Of a DNA stretch of 64,000 nt, positions 22,137-31,860 are shown one piece after another. The translations under genes and the position numbers were made by a program. Within the stretch, counting starts at the first letter, position 1. Each line of letters begins with the position of its first letter. Under the pieces are notes generated by a model. That model was not told the DNA's origin and did no database searches. It saw nothing but the letters and a program-made list of their open reading frames with translations. The stretch is from Phymorhynchus buccinoides (taxonomy: Eukaryota > Mollusca > Gastropoda > Neogastropoda > Raphitomidae), in contig CM065690.1 in assembly GCA_017654935.2 (NCBI GenBank), positions 27,119,824 through 27,183,823 of the forward strand, read 5' to 3'.

Positions 22137-25100
22137 CACACACACACATCCTTGGTTTGACTTTGTTTGCCTAATCAAACCAACCAGACATGCAAACCAA
22201 TAAATAATGCTGAAGTGCAGAAACAACCAACACTGCTTTTCCCCTCATACCATCAGGGAATGGGGAACAGCTTGGAATGAGAGTTGTTTCTCCTGGGTCA
22301 GTTGAGGAATTCAAGACCCTTATCCAACAGACCCCCCCAAGAAGTAAACAGCACCCTCCCCCCCCCCCCTACCACAAATCCTTGCCCCCATCTCCCATTC
22401 TCCATTCCTCCTCCCCAGTTCCCCATGAAAGTAGAGAAGAGAAACAAAGATACAGTGGAACCTTCCCATTAAGACCTTGACAAATCACCCCCCCAAAGGT
22501 CTTTGATACAATAATATGGAGGTGGACACTCAGTAGTCCAATTTGAGGGGTAATTGCCTAAACATGTTATAAGAGGAATAAAGAAGGGTGATAACACTTT
22601 TAGGCAATTACCCCTCGAATTATGTATAAAGGAGAAAAGAATCTGTGAAACATTTTGGATCACATCTTCGAGGGAGTCTTAATATAGAAGGTTCCACTGT
22701 AGTTAGAAGATAGGATACAGCTGGACTTTGCATCATGCTGGTTTTCCCGATGTGATTTTAAGAGCAACATACATTGTTAACATACATAACCCTCCCCCAC
22801 AGATAGCCCTGCTCTCACAGACGGAAAGTGCACTCACACACTCACAAACTTAAATTTGTAGTGACAGAACAAAGGGTCTTTCAAATGCTATAGACTTTCA
22901 AAATTTGCACAGAAAAACAAGACCAGAGTGAGAGAGAGAGAGAGAGAGGGAAAGATTTTAACCGGCATATGAAAAAGCACAGGAGAATAGAACACGCATA
23001 CATGTGCATGCAAACACTCGCCCACAAACGCAAGCACACACACACGCTCATGCATACACCTTGTCCTTCCCAAAATGCCTTTCTTAAACCCACAGCCGGC
23101 ATATATAAAAAAAAAGCGTTCACGCGAGGCGCGCGCCATCATTCTCATCGCTGCTCGCGACAGAGACGGTTCAACCGTTCTTTTTTCCCTGTTGCCCGAG
23201 CCACTGCGAAGCAGAACGTCGCAGCGACTAGGCTAGCAGTGTATACCCGATCCCTGGGATCAGTAGTTTTCCCTTTAAGGCAGTAATACTGTGACTTTCC
23301 GCCCACTGACTGGCTGGTTGGTTGTGCAGGAGGGGGAGGGCAAGGCCACCAAGGTCACAGGAGAGGTCTGCGGACTGAGTGAGGGGAAACATGGCTTCCA
23401 CATCCATGAGTTTGGGGATGTCTCAAATGGTATGTGAAATATGTTACGGGCTGCACTCATGGTTTTCCCCGGCTGGTACTAACATGGCAATCTCCCACCA
23501 GTGATGGATGATTCATGTTAATTGTTAAAGGTTCTTTCCACTTCTCCAAGCACAGAATGAAAAAGTTAATAGAAAACACACACACACACAGTTGGAGCAT
23601 CGTTTAACTCATTCGCATCGCAACGGTTTTGAATTATTAAAAAAACTCACAAATCACTCCAGCCATACACACAAACAAAACGTACATAAACAAAAGGAGA
23701 AATAAAAGAAGATTACAGGTTTTTACTTCAGGTTTAGACATAGGGGTAGATCAGACTTTTCTTTTATATATAGACTATTAGACTTTATATAGAAAAACTA
23801 CACTGATTGTTTTCCCACAACAAACCACTACAAAAGCAAAGTCAGAGGCAAAATTGTAGTCTAAGGGAGTGAAGCGAGTTTAGAAGTGACCAAGGTATGG
23901 TGTGCACACATTTACTTCCCTTGAAGCAAATGCATCAAATTGCCCTCTGTCTATTAATTCCGGACATATATGGCCGGAACGACTTGAATGAGAATGAGTT
24001 AATCCCCATAGTATTCTTACCATTTCTTTGAAGTAAACTGACTTTTGTCTGCCTGGACAGGTTGTGTATCGGCTGGCAGCCACTTTAACCCTTCAGGAAA
24101 GCAGCATGGAGGGCCCAGCGATGAAAACAGGTGAAGAACAATTAGCCATAGTGTTTTGGATGGGCTAACAACCAGTCTTGACACTAAATATTTACTGTCC
24201 CTATGTTGTGTCTCAGAGGTTCAAACACTTATACATACCATACTGGGTACCATATTTTACGGACAAGGTGCACCTGATTATAAGGCGCACCCCCCAAATT
24301 GTACACAAAATTCAGATTTTGTTATTATAGTTTTGCTTTTTACTATATTATCAGTCACATTATAAAGGCACATGGGTCTCAGTAAAAAAAAAAAAGTATT
24401 GCCGTATAGTCCGTAAAATACGGTACAATACTTTTTCTTTACGTTATGTATCGTTTCCAAACATATTTGTTGTTATCTTATTAATCATATACCCAGGGAG
24501 TTTGAACTTTAAACTTAACTTTAGACAAACCATCTAAAAATAAGTGTTCAGCTTAGAGATGAGGAGGAAAGAAATATCTAAGCACAGTGATACATAGTAA
24601 CAGAAGTGAGGAGACTTTGAGTCCAATTGTACAGTTGACCATCTCTATTACAACCCCCTCTAAGATACGACCTGAACATTTTTAACCAACCATTTTTACG
24701 ACCGGCCGATCCAGGTCTAATGCCACTTTTGCGTAAAACATTTGCTAACAACCGACTAAAACACTCAATACAAACTAAAAGTAAGATCGATGAAACTCGC
24801 CACAGAGTCCTTTTTTAAAACATCACTCAGAGTTAAGTCCATTACAGAAGTTTTACATCACAGTCATTCAAAATGGCATCGTTTTTTAGGCGAAAACGAA
24901 AGATGCCAACTTCTGATCGCAAAATCATACGAACCGATATAAGAAAGATCTAATCAGTAAATGATTCAGTGAGATCGCGCTGATTGAAATGAAATGAACG
25001 AGTGACAACAGAAAACTAGTCTGTAGTCAGGAGAATTGATCTACAGCAGATTTCATCCACAAACTAAAAAACTTGGAACTTTTGTTAAGATCAGGCATGG

Positions 25101-28100
25101 TAGACCTCCATGAATCTCGGAAAATCTGCGAAAGTGAAAATTTGAAAAAAAGAAGAAAAAAGCTGGGGTAAAAATTTGCTAAGGTGCCTAAAAATTACGT
25201 TGTGTTAAAAAAACTATGCAATCGCTTCGCGGAACCGGATGTGAATGACTGAACAAGCAACTTCCCGCCAAAGTTACCAATCGCGCATGGCCTAGCTCAC
25301 GCCACACGTTTCCAGATTTGTGATCCACTTTTTCTTCTTCATTTTGACGCCCAACTTTATCATTTTAGTTTGAGTCGACATCTTTCAAATGAAATGCAGA
25401 ATCGGTTGGATATTCTTCCGCGAAACTCACTTTGCCCCCACTACCATGTCTGTAAGATGAAGCGAGTTTTGTTAAGCGACTTCAGCCACTCTGTCTGTCT
25501 GTCCCTCTCTGTCACTGTGTGTATGTGTGTTTTGCTTCTGCTTTGGTTGGTTGGTTGTTGCTGTAATACACACATTTCTGGGGGAAAAAACTAGGGGAGA
25601 GAACTTCGTGAAAATTAGAGTTGTTTACCTCGACCGAGAGGGACAAACCGTAGCAAACATGGTGTTGAAGAGATTTATAACCTGGATGCGAGTGAGCGAC
25701 TTGCAAACATTTTTTTTAGAGAAATGAGGGGTGGTTACGAGTGGCCACAAACTGATCGAACTTTGCAAAATGTGATGTAAATATAAATGACAACTTTAGC
25801 GACAACTTTAGAATGACGCACTGTGTTCTTTGTCATGTGTGTCTACTCAAACACACGAGGCGACGGCTAATTAAGCCAATGTAACTTCCTGTTTGTTCCC
25901 ACTCGGCTAGGCGGGATCATTCACACACACCTTGAAATTACTCCCCTTAATTATTTCCGAACAATTCCTATTGCTGTTGTGTTGTTTGTTTTTGATAAAG
26001 GTATATGTATGTATTTTATCTGCTGAAAGAACACTAATTGAATGTTTGTTTTAGTGGAGGCGTTTATTTACTATTTTGGGTTGATATCGTACCATGGTGT
26101 CCCTAGATAGACCTGATTCTGAATTTTCAATGTCTTAATAGTTCAATAGGAATTCCACTATAGTATAACCCAGGGCCTGTATTCACATTGAGATAGTATG
26201 AGACATCATTATGCTACCTTAGAAGTCCTTCTAAAGTAGTGGGATTTAATAGGACTTTAGAAGGACTTCTAAGATATCATCTTAATGTGAATACACGCCC
26301 AGGTCTATTTTCCATTACTAATTAAAAATAGAATAAGGGGAAACAACTAGCCTTTACAGTTTCAATGGGAGACTTAGTGGGATTTTTTTCACACTTGAGA
26401 GGGGCTTATCACGCTATATTCTTAGTTGGGCATAGTGAGAGAGAGAAGACAGGGTTGGACTCCTATCTCTATATCTCGCTCTCTCTTTATCCCCAACTAA
26501 GAATATAGAGGGGATTAGCCCCACTCGAGTGTCACGCCATCTGGCATGAAAAAAATCCCACAAAGTCTCCCATTAATGAGCTCCATTAATGAGCTATTTC
26601 TCTTTTAATTCAGTTTTTAATCCATGTAACATTCACATGTATGTAAATAATTTCAGCACTTGAACCTTCATATGATCAGTGTCTTGCAAGCTCCCTTTAG
26701 CGCTAATCTAATAAAGTTTCAGACTTTATTCTATGAGCAGTTTAATATTTTCTTTTTTTAGACATGCGGGTGACCTGGGCAACATAGAAGCGACTGGGGG
26801 TGGTGTGGCTAAAGTTGATATCACCGATGCTCAGATCCCCTTGACTGGTCCAAACTCCATCATCGGAAGATGTGTGGTGGTGAGTACCAGTTTCCTTTGA
26901 ACATGAATGCCTTTAAGTTTAACCATGACATTACTAATTTTGTTTGACATCATTTCATGACATGATTATCAAGTGAGATTCCTGTTGGCTTTTGTGATTG
27001 CTTTTACAAAAAATATAACATATTTGTGAAGAGCGTGACGTAATCACATTTACTGGTAATTATTAGTAAAATACTGATTGCAAAACCAAAATACTGAACA
27101 AAATACTGATTTGACCTGTCAGTCCCAGGGGCTGGTAAATGTTAGCTAGGACTGATACCAGGCATCAGAATAGTCTGAAGTCCAATCCTCTGAAAACTGC
27201 GCTAACATGGCCAACAACTGATCAAGGCCCTTGAGGGACAACACTGAAATGAGTTCCGAACACCACAAAAAAGGCTTAATATAGTGATAAATCACTTTAA
27301 AATGCTATTTAACACAAAGGATAACACTGAATAAAAAGGCAAAACCTCTGACAAGAGAAGCCAATCCTCTGTCAGAAATTCTTAATCCTCTGATCCTCTG
27401 ACAATTATGCCTGTGATACATTGCTTTAACAGAGGCTTTGGTATTGCTATTTTCACTGGCTTTTGTTTCACTGGACTGGTTTTGACACTGGTTGTTCAGT
27501 GGCATTATCGCTGATGGGACTGGTTGTCACTGATTGTCACACTGGTTGTTCAGTGGCATTATCGCTGATGAGACGGGTTTTCACACTGGTTGTTCAGTGG
27601 CATTATCGCTGATGGGACTAGTTTTGACACTGGTTGTTCAGTGGCATTATGATTATCGCTGATGGGACTGGTTGTCACACTGGTTGTTCAGTGGCATTAT
27701 CGCTGATGGGACTAGTTTTCACACTGGTTGTTCAGTGGCATTATCGCTGATGGGACTGGTTTTCACACTGGTTGTTCAGTGGCATTATCGCTGATGGGAC
27801 TGGTTTTCACACTGGTTGTTCAGTGGCATTATCGCTGATGGGACGGGTTTTCACACTGGTTGTTCAGTGGCATTATCGCTGATGGGACTGGTTTTCACAC
27901 TGGTTGTTCAGTGGCATTATCGCTGATGAGACGGGTTTTCACACTGGTTGTTCAGTGGCATTATCGCTGATGGGACTAGTTTTCACACTGGTTGTTCAGT
28001 GGCATTATCGCTGATGGGACTAGTTTTCACACTGGTTGTTCAGTGGCATTATCGCTGATGGGACTGGTTTTCACACTGGTTGTTCAGTGGCATTATCGCT

Positions 28101-30107
28101 GATGGGACTGGTTTTCACACTGGTTGTTCAGTGGCATTATCGCTGATGGGACTAGTTTTCACACTGGTTGTTCAGTGGCATTATCGCTGATGGGACTGGT
28201 TTTCACACTGGTTGTTCAGTGGCATTATCGCTGATGGGACTAGTTTTCACACTGGTTGTTCAGTGGCATTATCGCTGATGGGACGGGTTTTCAAAATTCC
28301 TAGCACATTCAATGGCGTGAGAAAAACACTTGATGGAATTGTGGCATAAATTGAGATTTTGTTTATACAAGGTGAAGCAAATATACAGGTTAGTTAAACA
28401 CACAGAAAACAAAATTGAAACGTCTTGGCTAGTTTTGATTTTATTCCTATTTCAAGTTTGGCATGGACGACATAATTTTGGCTCTTTCTATTAACATGAT
28501 TTGAAAAATAATTACATATTAACCCTTTCGCCGCCAGCCATTTTTCAGCAAAAAAACAAATCCATTAAACTTAACTGGGTAGAGACAAAAATCTGTCTGT
28601 AATACTGGGGGTTCTTCTGTCACATATTTAAAGTAAGGCCTATCCCCACCTCCCAAAATGAAGAGAGCAGGGTCATTGGATAACGGGCCCTGATTTGATG
28701 CCTTTTAGTGACATGGGTGTTGAATCATTTTGGTGCAAAAATGCGACATTGGCGATGAAAGGGTTAACAAAGATATCATTCAAACTTGTCTTTCACATTG
28801 TGGATACCGGTAGAATATGGTATTTTACGGACTTTGATTGTAAGCCGCATCCCCAAATTTAACACAAAATTCAGATTTTGTTAACTTTATTTTCTTACTA
28901 TCAGTCACATTAGTCTGGGGAAAAAGTATCGCCTTATAGTCCGTAAAATATGGTACATAAAAGTAGACAAATACAGTGGAACCTCCTTTATAAGACCTTC
29001 AAAAATCATCCAAAATGAGGTCTTATAAGGGAGGTAATTTTAATACTTACAAAGAAGGGCAATGTCTCGGAAAAGTAGGTCTTATGTGGGAGGGAGTGTT
29101 ATAAGGGAGGTTCTACAGTATGCCCTGAACAGAAAATTGGTATTTTGGGAGTTGTTGACTCTTTTGTGCTTTTGTTAAAAAAAATTCTTATGACGACACT
29201 CAAAAACGACTTATCAAAGTTTTTTTCATTCACCATCAAATTTATGTTTGAGTAATTTTACATTTTTTGCTTTAACCCTTTCACCGCCAGCCATATTTCA
29301 GCCAAAAATGTCCATCAAACTTACTTGGCTGTAGAACAGATTTCATCTGCAATATTGTGGGATTTCTTTGTGACACATTTAGAATACGGTCAATCCTTAC
29401 TGCTCAAATTTAGGAACACAATATCATTGAATAACAGACCCTGATTTCAAGGGTTTTTAATGACATGGGTGTTAAATCACTGTGGTGCTAAAATGCGACT
29501 TTGGCGGTAAAAGGGTTAATAAAGTGTTGCTCTTGTCTTCTTCATCTCAGCTAGTTATTCAAAACTTGATAATGATAGCGTTATTGATTTTGATCATCTT
29601 TTAATTGGTATGCTAGTTCATTAGTAGCATACATGTGCACTACGTTGAAGAGGACCATGCTTTCATTTGTCTGGGTTTTTTTGTGTGTGTGTGTGTGTGA
29701 TTCGATATTGAACAACAAAAACAGTTGATAAACATCTTCCAAGTACATAAGACCTCCCATTATAAGACTCCCTCCCGCATAAGACCTACTTCTCTGAGAC
29801 ATTGCCCTTCTTTGTAAGTATTAAAATCCCCTCCCTTATAAGACCTCATTTTGGATGAATTTTGAAGGTCTTATAAGGGAGGTTCCACTGTATCTTGTGA
29901 ATTAACAGATGACATGGTGACTGAAGTGCTGGAAGAAATGATGCATGTTGCAGATGCTTCTCTATGAGCACTGACTCAGCATTTTGCATGTGATTGCAGG
30001 TGCATCTACGTGAGGACGACCTTGGCAAGGGAGGCGATGAGGAGAGCAAAAAGACGGGCAATGCCGGAGCTCGCGTGGCCTGTGGCATCATTGGCATTGC
30101 CAAGTGA
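21114..30107 (+). CDS. SOD1: Cu/Zn superoxide dismutase, cytosolic (five coding exons)
   Basis: Converts superoxide to oxygen and hydrogen peroxide in the cytosol; the family works as a homodimer. Exons are 21114-21179, 23330-23429, 24061-24130, 26762-26879 and 30000-30107 (66+100+70+118+108 nt), all with GT/AG introns, joining in frame to 153 residues plus TGA. Counting Met as 1, copper ligands are His46, His48, His63 and His120; zinc ligands are His63, His71, His80 and Asp83. The disulfide pair is Cys57/Cys146 and the active-site arginine is Arg143. Both family signatures are present ([11 protein letters not shown] and [12 protein letters not shown]). There is no signal peptide, so it is the intracellular form. 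The start is fixed by family length and a good context (AAC ATG G). Introns of about 2.15, 0.63, 2.63 and 3.12 kb carry MITEs and a minisatellite. From exon 2 onward the gene lies in the left arm of the palindrome. Confidence 0.96.
21337..21489 (+). repeat. Tandem duplication in SOD1 intron 1
   Basis: Two copies of about 72 bases (21337-21410 and 21419-21489) sharing TCACTTCATTACAAA, CGGTTACACGTTTGATG and AGTCAAAGAGACGA. A second short duplication (CCATATTCTTTTATTTATTA) occurs at about 21497 and 21602. Confidence 0.8.
22042..22133 (+). repeat. Poly-T and poly-C tracts
   Basis: About 27 T followed, after a short spacer, by two C runs of about 13 and 31. Exact lengths are unlikely to be reliable. 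Confidence 0.85.
22451..22701. mobile_element. MITE of the TACAGTGGAACC family, long copy with internal hairpin
   Basis: Perfect-looking terminal inverted repeats (TACAGTGGAACCTTC at the left, GAAGGTTCCACTGTA at the right). Inside, a second inverted pair around GGGGTAATTGCCTAAA and TTTAGGCAATTACCCC gives a nested hairpin not seen in the shorter copies. Confidence 0.75.
22920..22950 (+). repeat. GA microsatellite
   Basis: Short GA run in SOD1 intron 1. Confidence 0.8.
23330..23429 (+). CDS. SOD1: SOD1 exon 2
   Basis: 33 codons plus one base, acceptor TTGTGCAG|GAG and donor AATG|GTATGT. Carries the [10 protein letters not shown] copper-site strand (His46, His48). Confidence 0.96.
24061..24130 (+). 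CDS. SOD1: SOD1 exon 3
   Basis: Acceptor CTGGACAG|GT and donor AACAG|GTGAAG. Completes Gly56 and encodes Cys57, bridging His63 (SHFNP) and zinc ligand His71 (QHGGP). The phase matches exons 2 and 4. Confidence 0.95.
24248..24425. mobile_element. MITE with TACCATATTTTACGGAC ends (SOD1 intron 3)
   Basis: Terminal inverted repeats TACCATATTTTACGGAC and GTCCGTAAAATACGGTA. The interior has GATTATAAGGCGCACC and CAAAATTCAGATTTTGTTA. The mirror copy is at 43324-43501 and a second family member at 28816-28954. No transposase; the superfamily is not assigned. Confidence 0.75.
26171..26302. mobile_element. Fold-back MITE with GGGCCTGTATTCACATTGAG ends
   Basis: Almost wholly self-complementary: GGGCCTGTATTCACATTGAG at one end pairs with AATGTGAATACACGCCC at the other, and AGAAGTCCTTCTAAAGT pairs with ACTTTAGAAGGACTTCT inside. 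Related copy at 31493-31641; mirror copies at 41450-41582 and 36114-36258. Confidence 0.75.
26364..26577. mobile_element. Fold-back element with GA/CT core (SOD1 intron 3)
   Basis: Outer inverted words AATGGGAGACTTAGTGGGAT and CCCACAAAGTCTCCCATT; inner words ATATTCTTAGTTGGGC and CCCAACTAAGAATATAG flank a GA run and a CT run that can pair. The same core appears at 31691-31860. Mirror copy at 41174-41391. Confidence 0.75.
26762..26879 (+). CDS. SOD1: SOD1 exon 4
   Basis: Acceptor TTTTTTTAG|ACAT after a T-rich tract, donor GTGGTG|GTGAGT. Completes Arg79 and encodes His80 and Asp83 (HAGDLGN), ending IIGRCVV. The boundary before Val119 is where vertebrate SOD1 has its fourth intron, from family knowledge. 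Confidence 0.96.
27475..28292 (+). repeat. 44-bp minisatellite in SOD1 intron 4
   Basis: About 18-19 units of 44 bases containing GGTTGTTCAGTGGCATTATC followed by GCTGATGGGAC and a variable (A/T/G)GTTTTCACACT. The first units are irregular (one carries an extra GATTAT, another a duplicated TGTCACTGAT). The inverted array at 39457-40284 has a different order of variants and a slightly different length. Confidence 0.92.
28519..28767. mobile_element. piggyBac-like MITE (TTAA flanked), SOD1 intron 4
   Basis: Flanked on both sides by TTAA, with ends CCCTTTCGCCGCCAGCC and GGCGATGAAAGGG. TTAA duplication and CCCTTT-type termini are characteristic of piggyBac transposons (family knowledge). At about 240 bases with no open frame it must be non-autonomous. 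Mirror copy 38982-39227. Confidence 0.75.
28816..28954. mobile_element. MITE with TACCATATTTTACGGAC ends, copy 2
   Basis: Left end ATGGTATTTTACGGAC, right end GTCCGTAAAATATGGTAC, interior CAAAATTCAGATTTTGTTAA as in 24248-24425. Mirror copy at 38793-38932. Confidence 0.7.
28972..29120. mobile_element. MITE of the TACAGTGGAACC family, SOD1 intron 4
   Basis: Ends TACAGTGGAACCTCC and GGGAGGTTCTACAGTA; internal TATAAGACC motifs in both orientations. Mirror copy at 38627-38776. Confidence 0.75.
29272..29519. mobile_element. piggyBac-like MITE (TTAA flanked), copy 2 in SOD1 intron 4
   Basis: TTAA on both sides, ends CCCTTTCACCGCCAGCC and GGCGGTAAAAGGG. About 80% similar by eye to 28519-28767, same orientation. 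Mirror copy 38229-38475. Confidence 0.75.
29744..29892. mobile_element. MITE of the TACAGTGGAACC family, truncated copy
   Basis: Right end GGGAGGTTCCACTGTA is intact; the left end begins inside the element at ATAAGACCTCCC, so the left terminal repeat is lost. It ends about 107 bases before the last SOD1 exon. Mirror copy 37859-38010. Confidence 0.7.
30000..30107 (+). CDS. SOD1: SOD1 exon 5
   Basis: Acceptor ATTGCAG|GTGCAT; encodes His120, the electrostatic loop ([19 protein letters not shown]), Arg143 and Cys146, ending GIIGIAK then TGA. Confidence 0.97.
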   Translation: MHLREDDLGKGGDEESKKTGNAGARVACGIIGIAK

Positions 30108-30500
30108 ATACTGCATAGCTTACGTTTGTTTACTTTGAAGCCGCTTGTTCAGAAGCGATATAGCCAGACCTTCCAGTTCAGGGACATTTTCTTACATTTG
30201 TTCTTTTTTTTTCTCTAGTTAATTATTGGAGTACCGCTACTAACAATTGATAATAATTAAGATGGAAGTACGACTGAAATGTCCTACTTATCCAAGGTCA
30301 AGTCTCATGGTTGATAGCGTAGTTTGTTATTGCTACGAACTGGATGATATAACGCTTCACAAAATTGACACCAAGACATGACCACAATATCTCGTCTTGA
30401 CAACACATTTCCCTTTTATTTCCCCACTGTCAAAAATACCATGTGAACAGAAAGATATTGTCATTTGATTATTACACCCTACGTTTTTTGTTAAAGAAGC

Positions 30501-30506
30501 AATAAA
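30501..30506 (+). promoter_or_regulatory. SOD1: Probable SOD1 polyadenylation signal (AATAAA)
   Basis: First AATAAA after the stop codon, about 394 bases downstream, followed by a GT/T-rich stretch (CAGTTTGTAACTTATCTGCG). Further candidates are AATAAA at about 30921 and ATTAAA near 31328, so longer 3' ends are possible. Confidence 0.55.
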
Positions 30507-30565
30507 CCAGTTTGTAACTTATCTGCGTGACTGAATGATTGGCTTAAAAAATCTAATTTATTATT

Positions 30566-30702
30566 GACCTGTGATGGAGGAAGAAGGATCCTAGGAGGTA
30601 GTTTGTTGAGCGACAGTTTTGAGCATAGTTCTTCACCCATGCTCGAAACTGTCACTCAATTCAAACTACCTCCTAGGATCCTTCTTCCTCCAATCACAGG
30701 TC
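30566..30702. repeat. Long hairpin downstream of SOD1
   Basis: Inverted arms of about 61-64 bases with a loop of about 12: GACCTGTGATGGAGGAAGAA begins the left arm and TTCTTCCTCCAATCACAGGTC ends the right. Only a few mismatches are seen. It lies between two candidate poly(A) signals. Mirror copy 37049-37185. Confidence 0.85.
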
Positions 30703-31490
30703 AGTGTTTACCAATAGGATCCAGCAGTCACCACTTTGTTTCTTCACTATTTATTATTGTTTGGGCAGTATTAGTATTTGTACATGGTGAATTAATCTAA
30801 ACATGAGTGGAGCATGTGTGGTTTGCTGAAAATATTTACTGATATTTGTACTTCAGTACTTCTACACAAATATGTGAGACCAATTGTTTGTATGTTGTTT
30901 CAGTTATAATTTGTAAAAATAATAAAATCCATCAAGACAGAAAAGTTGCAACCATGGACTAGTCTAATGACATAATGCTCCTCATCTACTTTTGACTTGA
31001 CAATCAAATTTGATCGCAAATGTTGCCTATTTTACATAACTACTTCTGATTAGTTGCTGCAATATTCAAAACTATAACGAAGCAAGCTGTCTTTAGATAA
31101 TATATAGTGCAAGTAGTAAATGGAATGTAGACTTATAATGCATCTGTTACAGGTCCACTTATTCTGCCAGTTTGTGACACTTGACAAGAGAGTGGGATAA
31201 TTTGCTCCCACACTGACGTGGTCCTGCAATCTGTTATGTGGCATTTAGTTATATTGCATATCCTTTTCGGTCAACTGTTTATTGTGAATCTGAATCAACT
31301 TGACATTGTGATTGTGAAAACGGTTTATTAAAGCACTGGAAATCCCATTTACTTGTCTGGTCTGTCATAAATGCAATAGCTTTGGCAGTTTTATGTCAAT
31401 AGGAGAATGTAAATGTGGATGCCAAGCTCTGCGTCTGTCAGTTAAATGTGCTTGAATTTAGTGTGTGCGTGTGTGGTACCCATATTTATA
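30703..31490. other. SOD1 downstream region, no gene seen
   Basis: AT-rich sequence with additional AATAAA/ATTAAA words. Possible distal 3' UTR; otherwise intergenic. Confidence 0.4.
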
Positions 31491-31492
31491 AT

Positions 31493-31641
31493 CTGGGCCT
31501 GTATTCACATTGAGACAGTATGAGACTTATCACCATATCTTAGAAGTCCTTCTAAAGTCTTATTAAATCCCACTACTTAAGGACTTGTAAGATATCATGA
31601 TGATAAGTCTCATACTATCTCAGTGTGAATACAGGCCCTGG
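31493..31641. mobile_element. Fold-back MITE with GGGCCTGTATTCACATTGAG ends, copy 2
   Basis: Ends GGGCCTGTATTCACATTGAG and CTCAGTGTGAATACAGGCCC pair along nearly the whole element, with TATCTTAGAAGTCCTTCT inside. Mirror copy 36114-36258. Confidence 0.78.
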
Positions 31642-31690
31642 TCAGTGTCTCTTCACTCGATACAGGTTAATGGTCAACTTAGGACGTTGA

Positions 31691-31860
31691 TTTTGACCAC
31701 CAGGGGGCAATCAAACCAGTAGGGGCTTAGTGCGCGATATTCTTAGTTGGGCATAGTGAGAGAGAGAGAGAGGGACTCATCTCTCTCTCTCTCACTACGC
31801 CCAACTAAGAATATCACGCGCTAAGCCCCTACTGGCTTGATTGCCCCCTGGTGGTAAAAT
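31691..31860. mobile_element. Fold-back element with GA/CT core, copy 2
   Basis: Outer inverted words TTTTGACCACCAGGGGGCAA and TTGCCCCCTGGTGGTAAAA, then GTAGGGGCTTAG and CTAAGCCCCTAC, then ATATTCTTAGTTGGGC and CCCAACTAAGAATAT around a GA/CT core. The two outer ends differ from 26364-26577, so only the core family is shared. Mirror copy 35895-36064. Confidence 0.75.
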
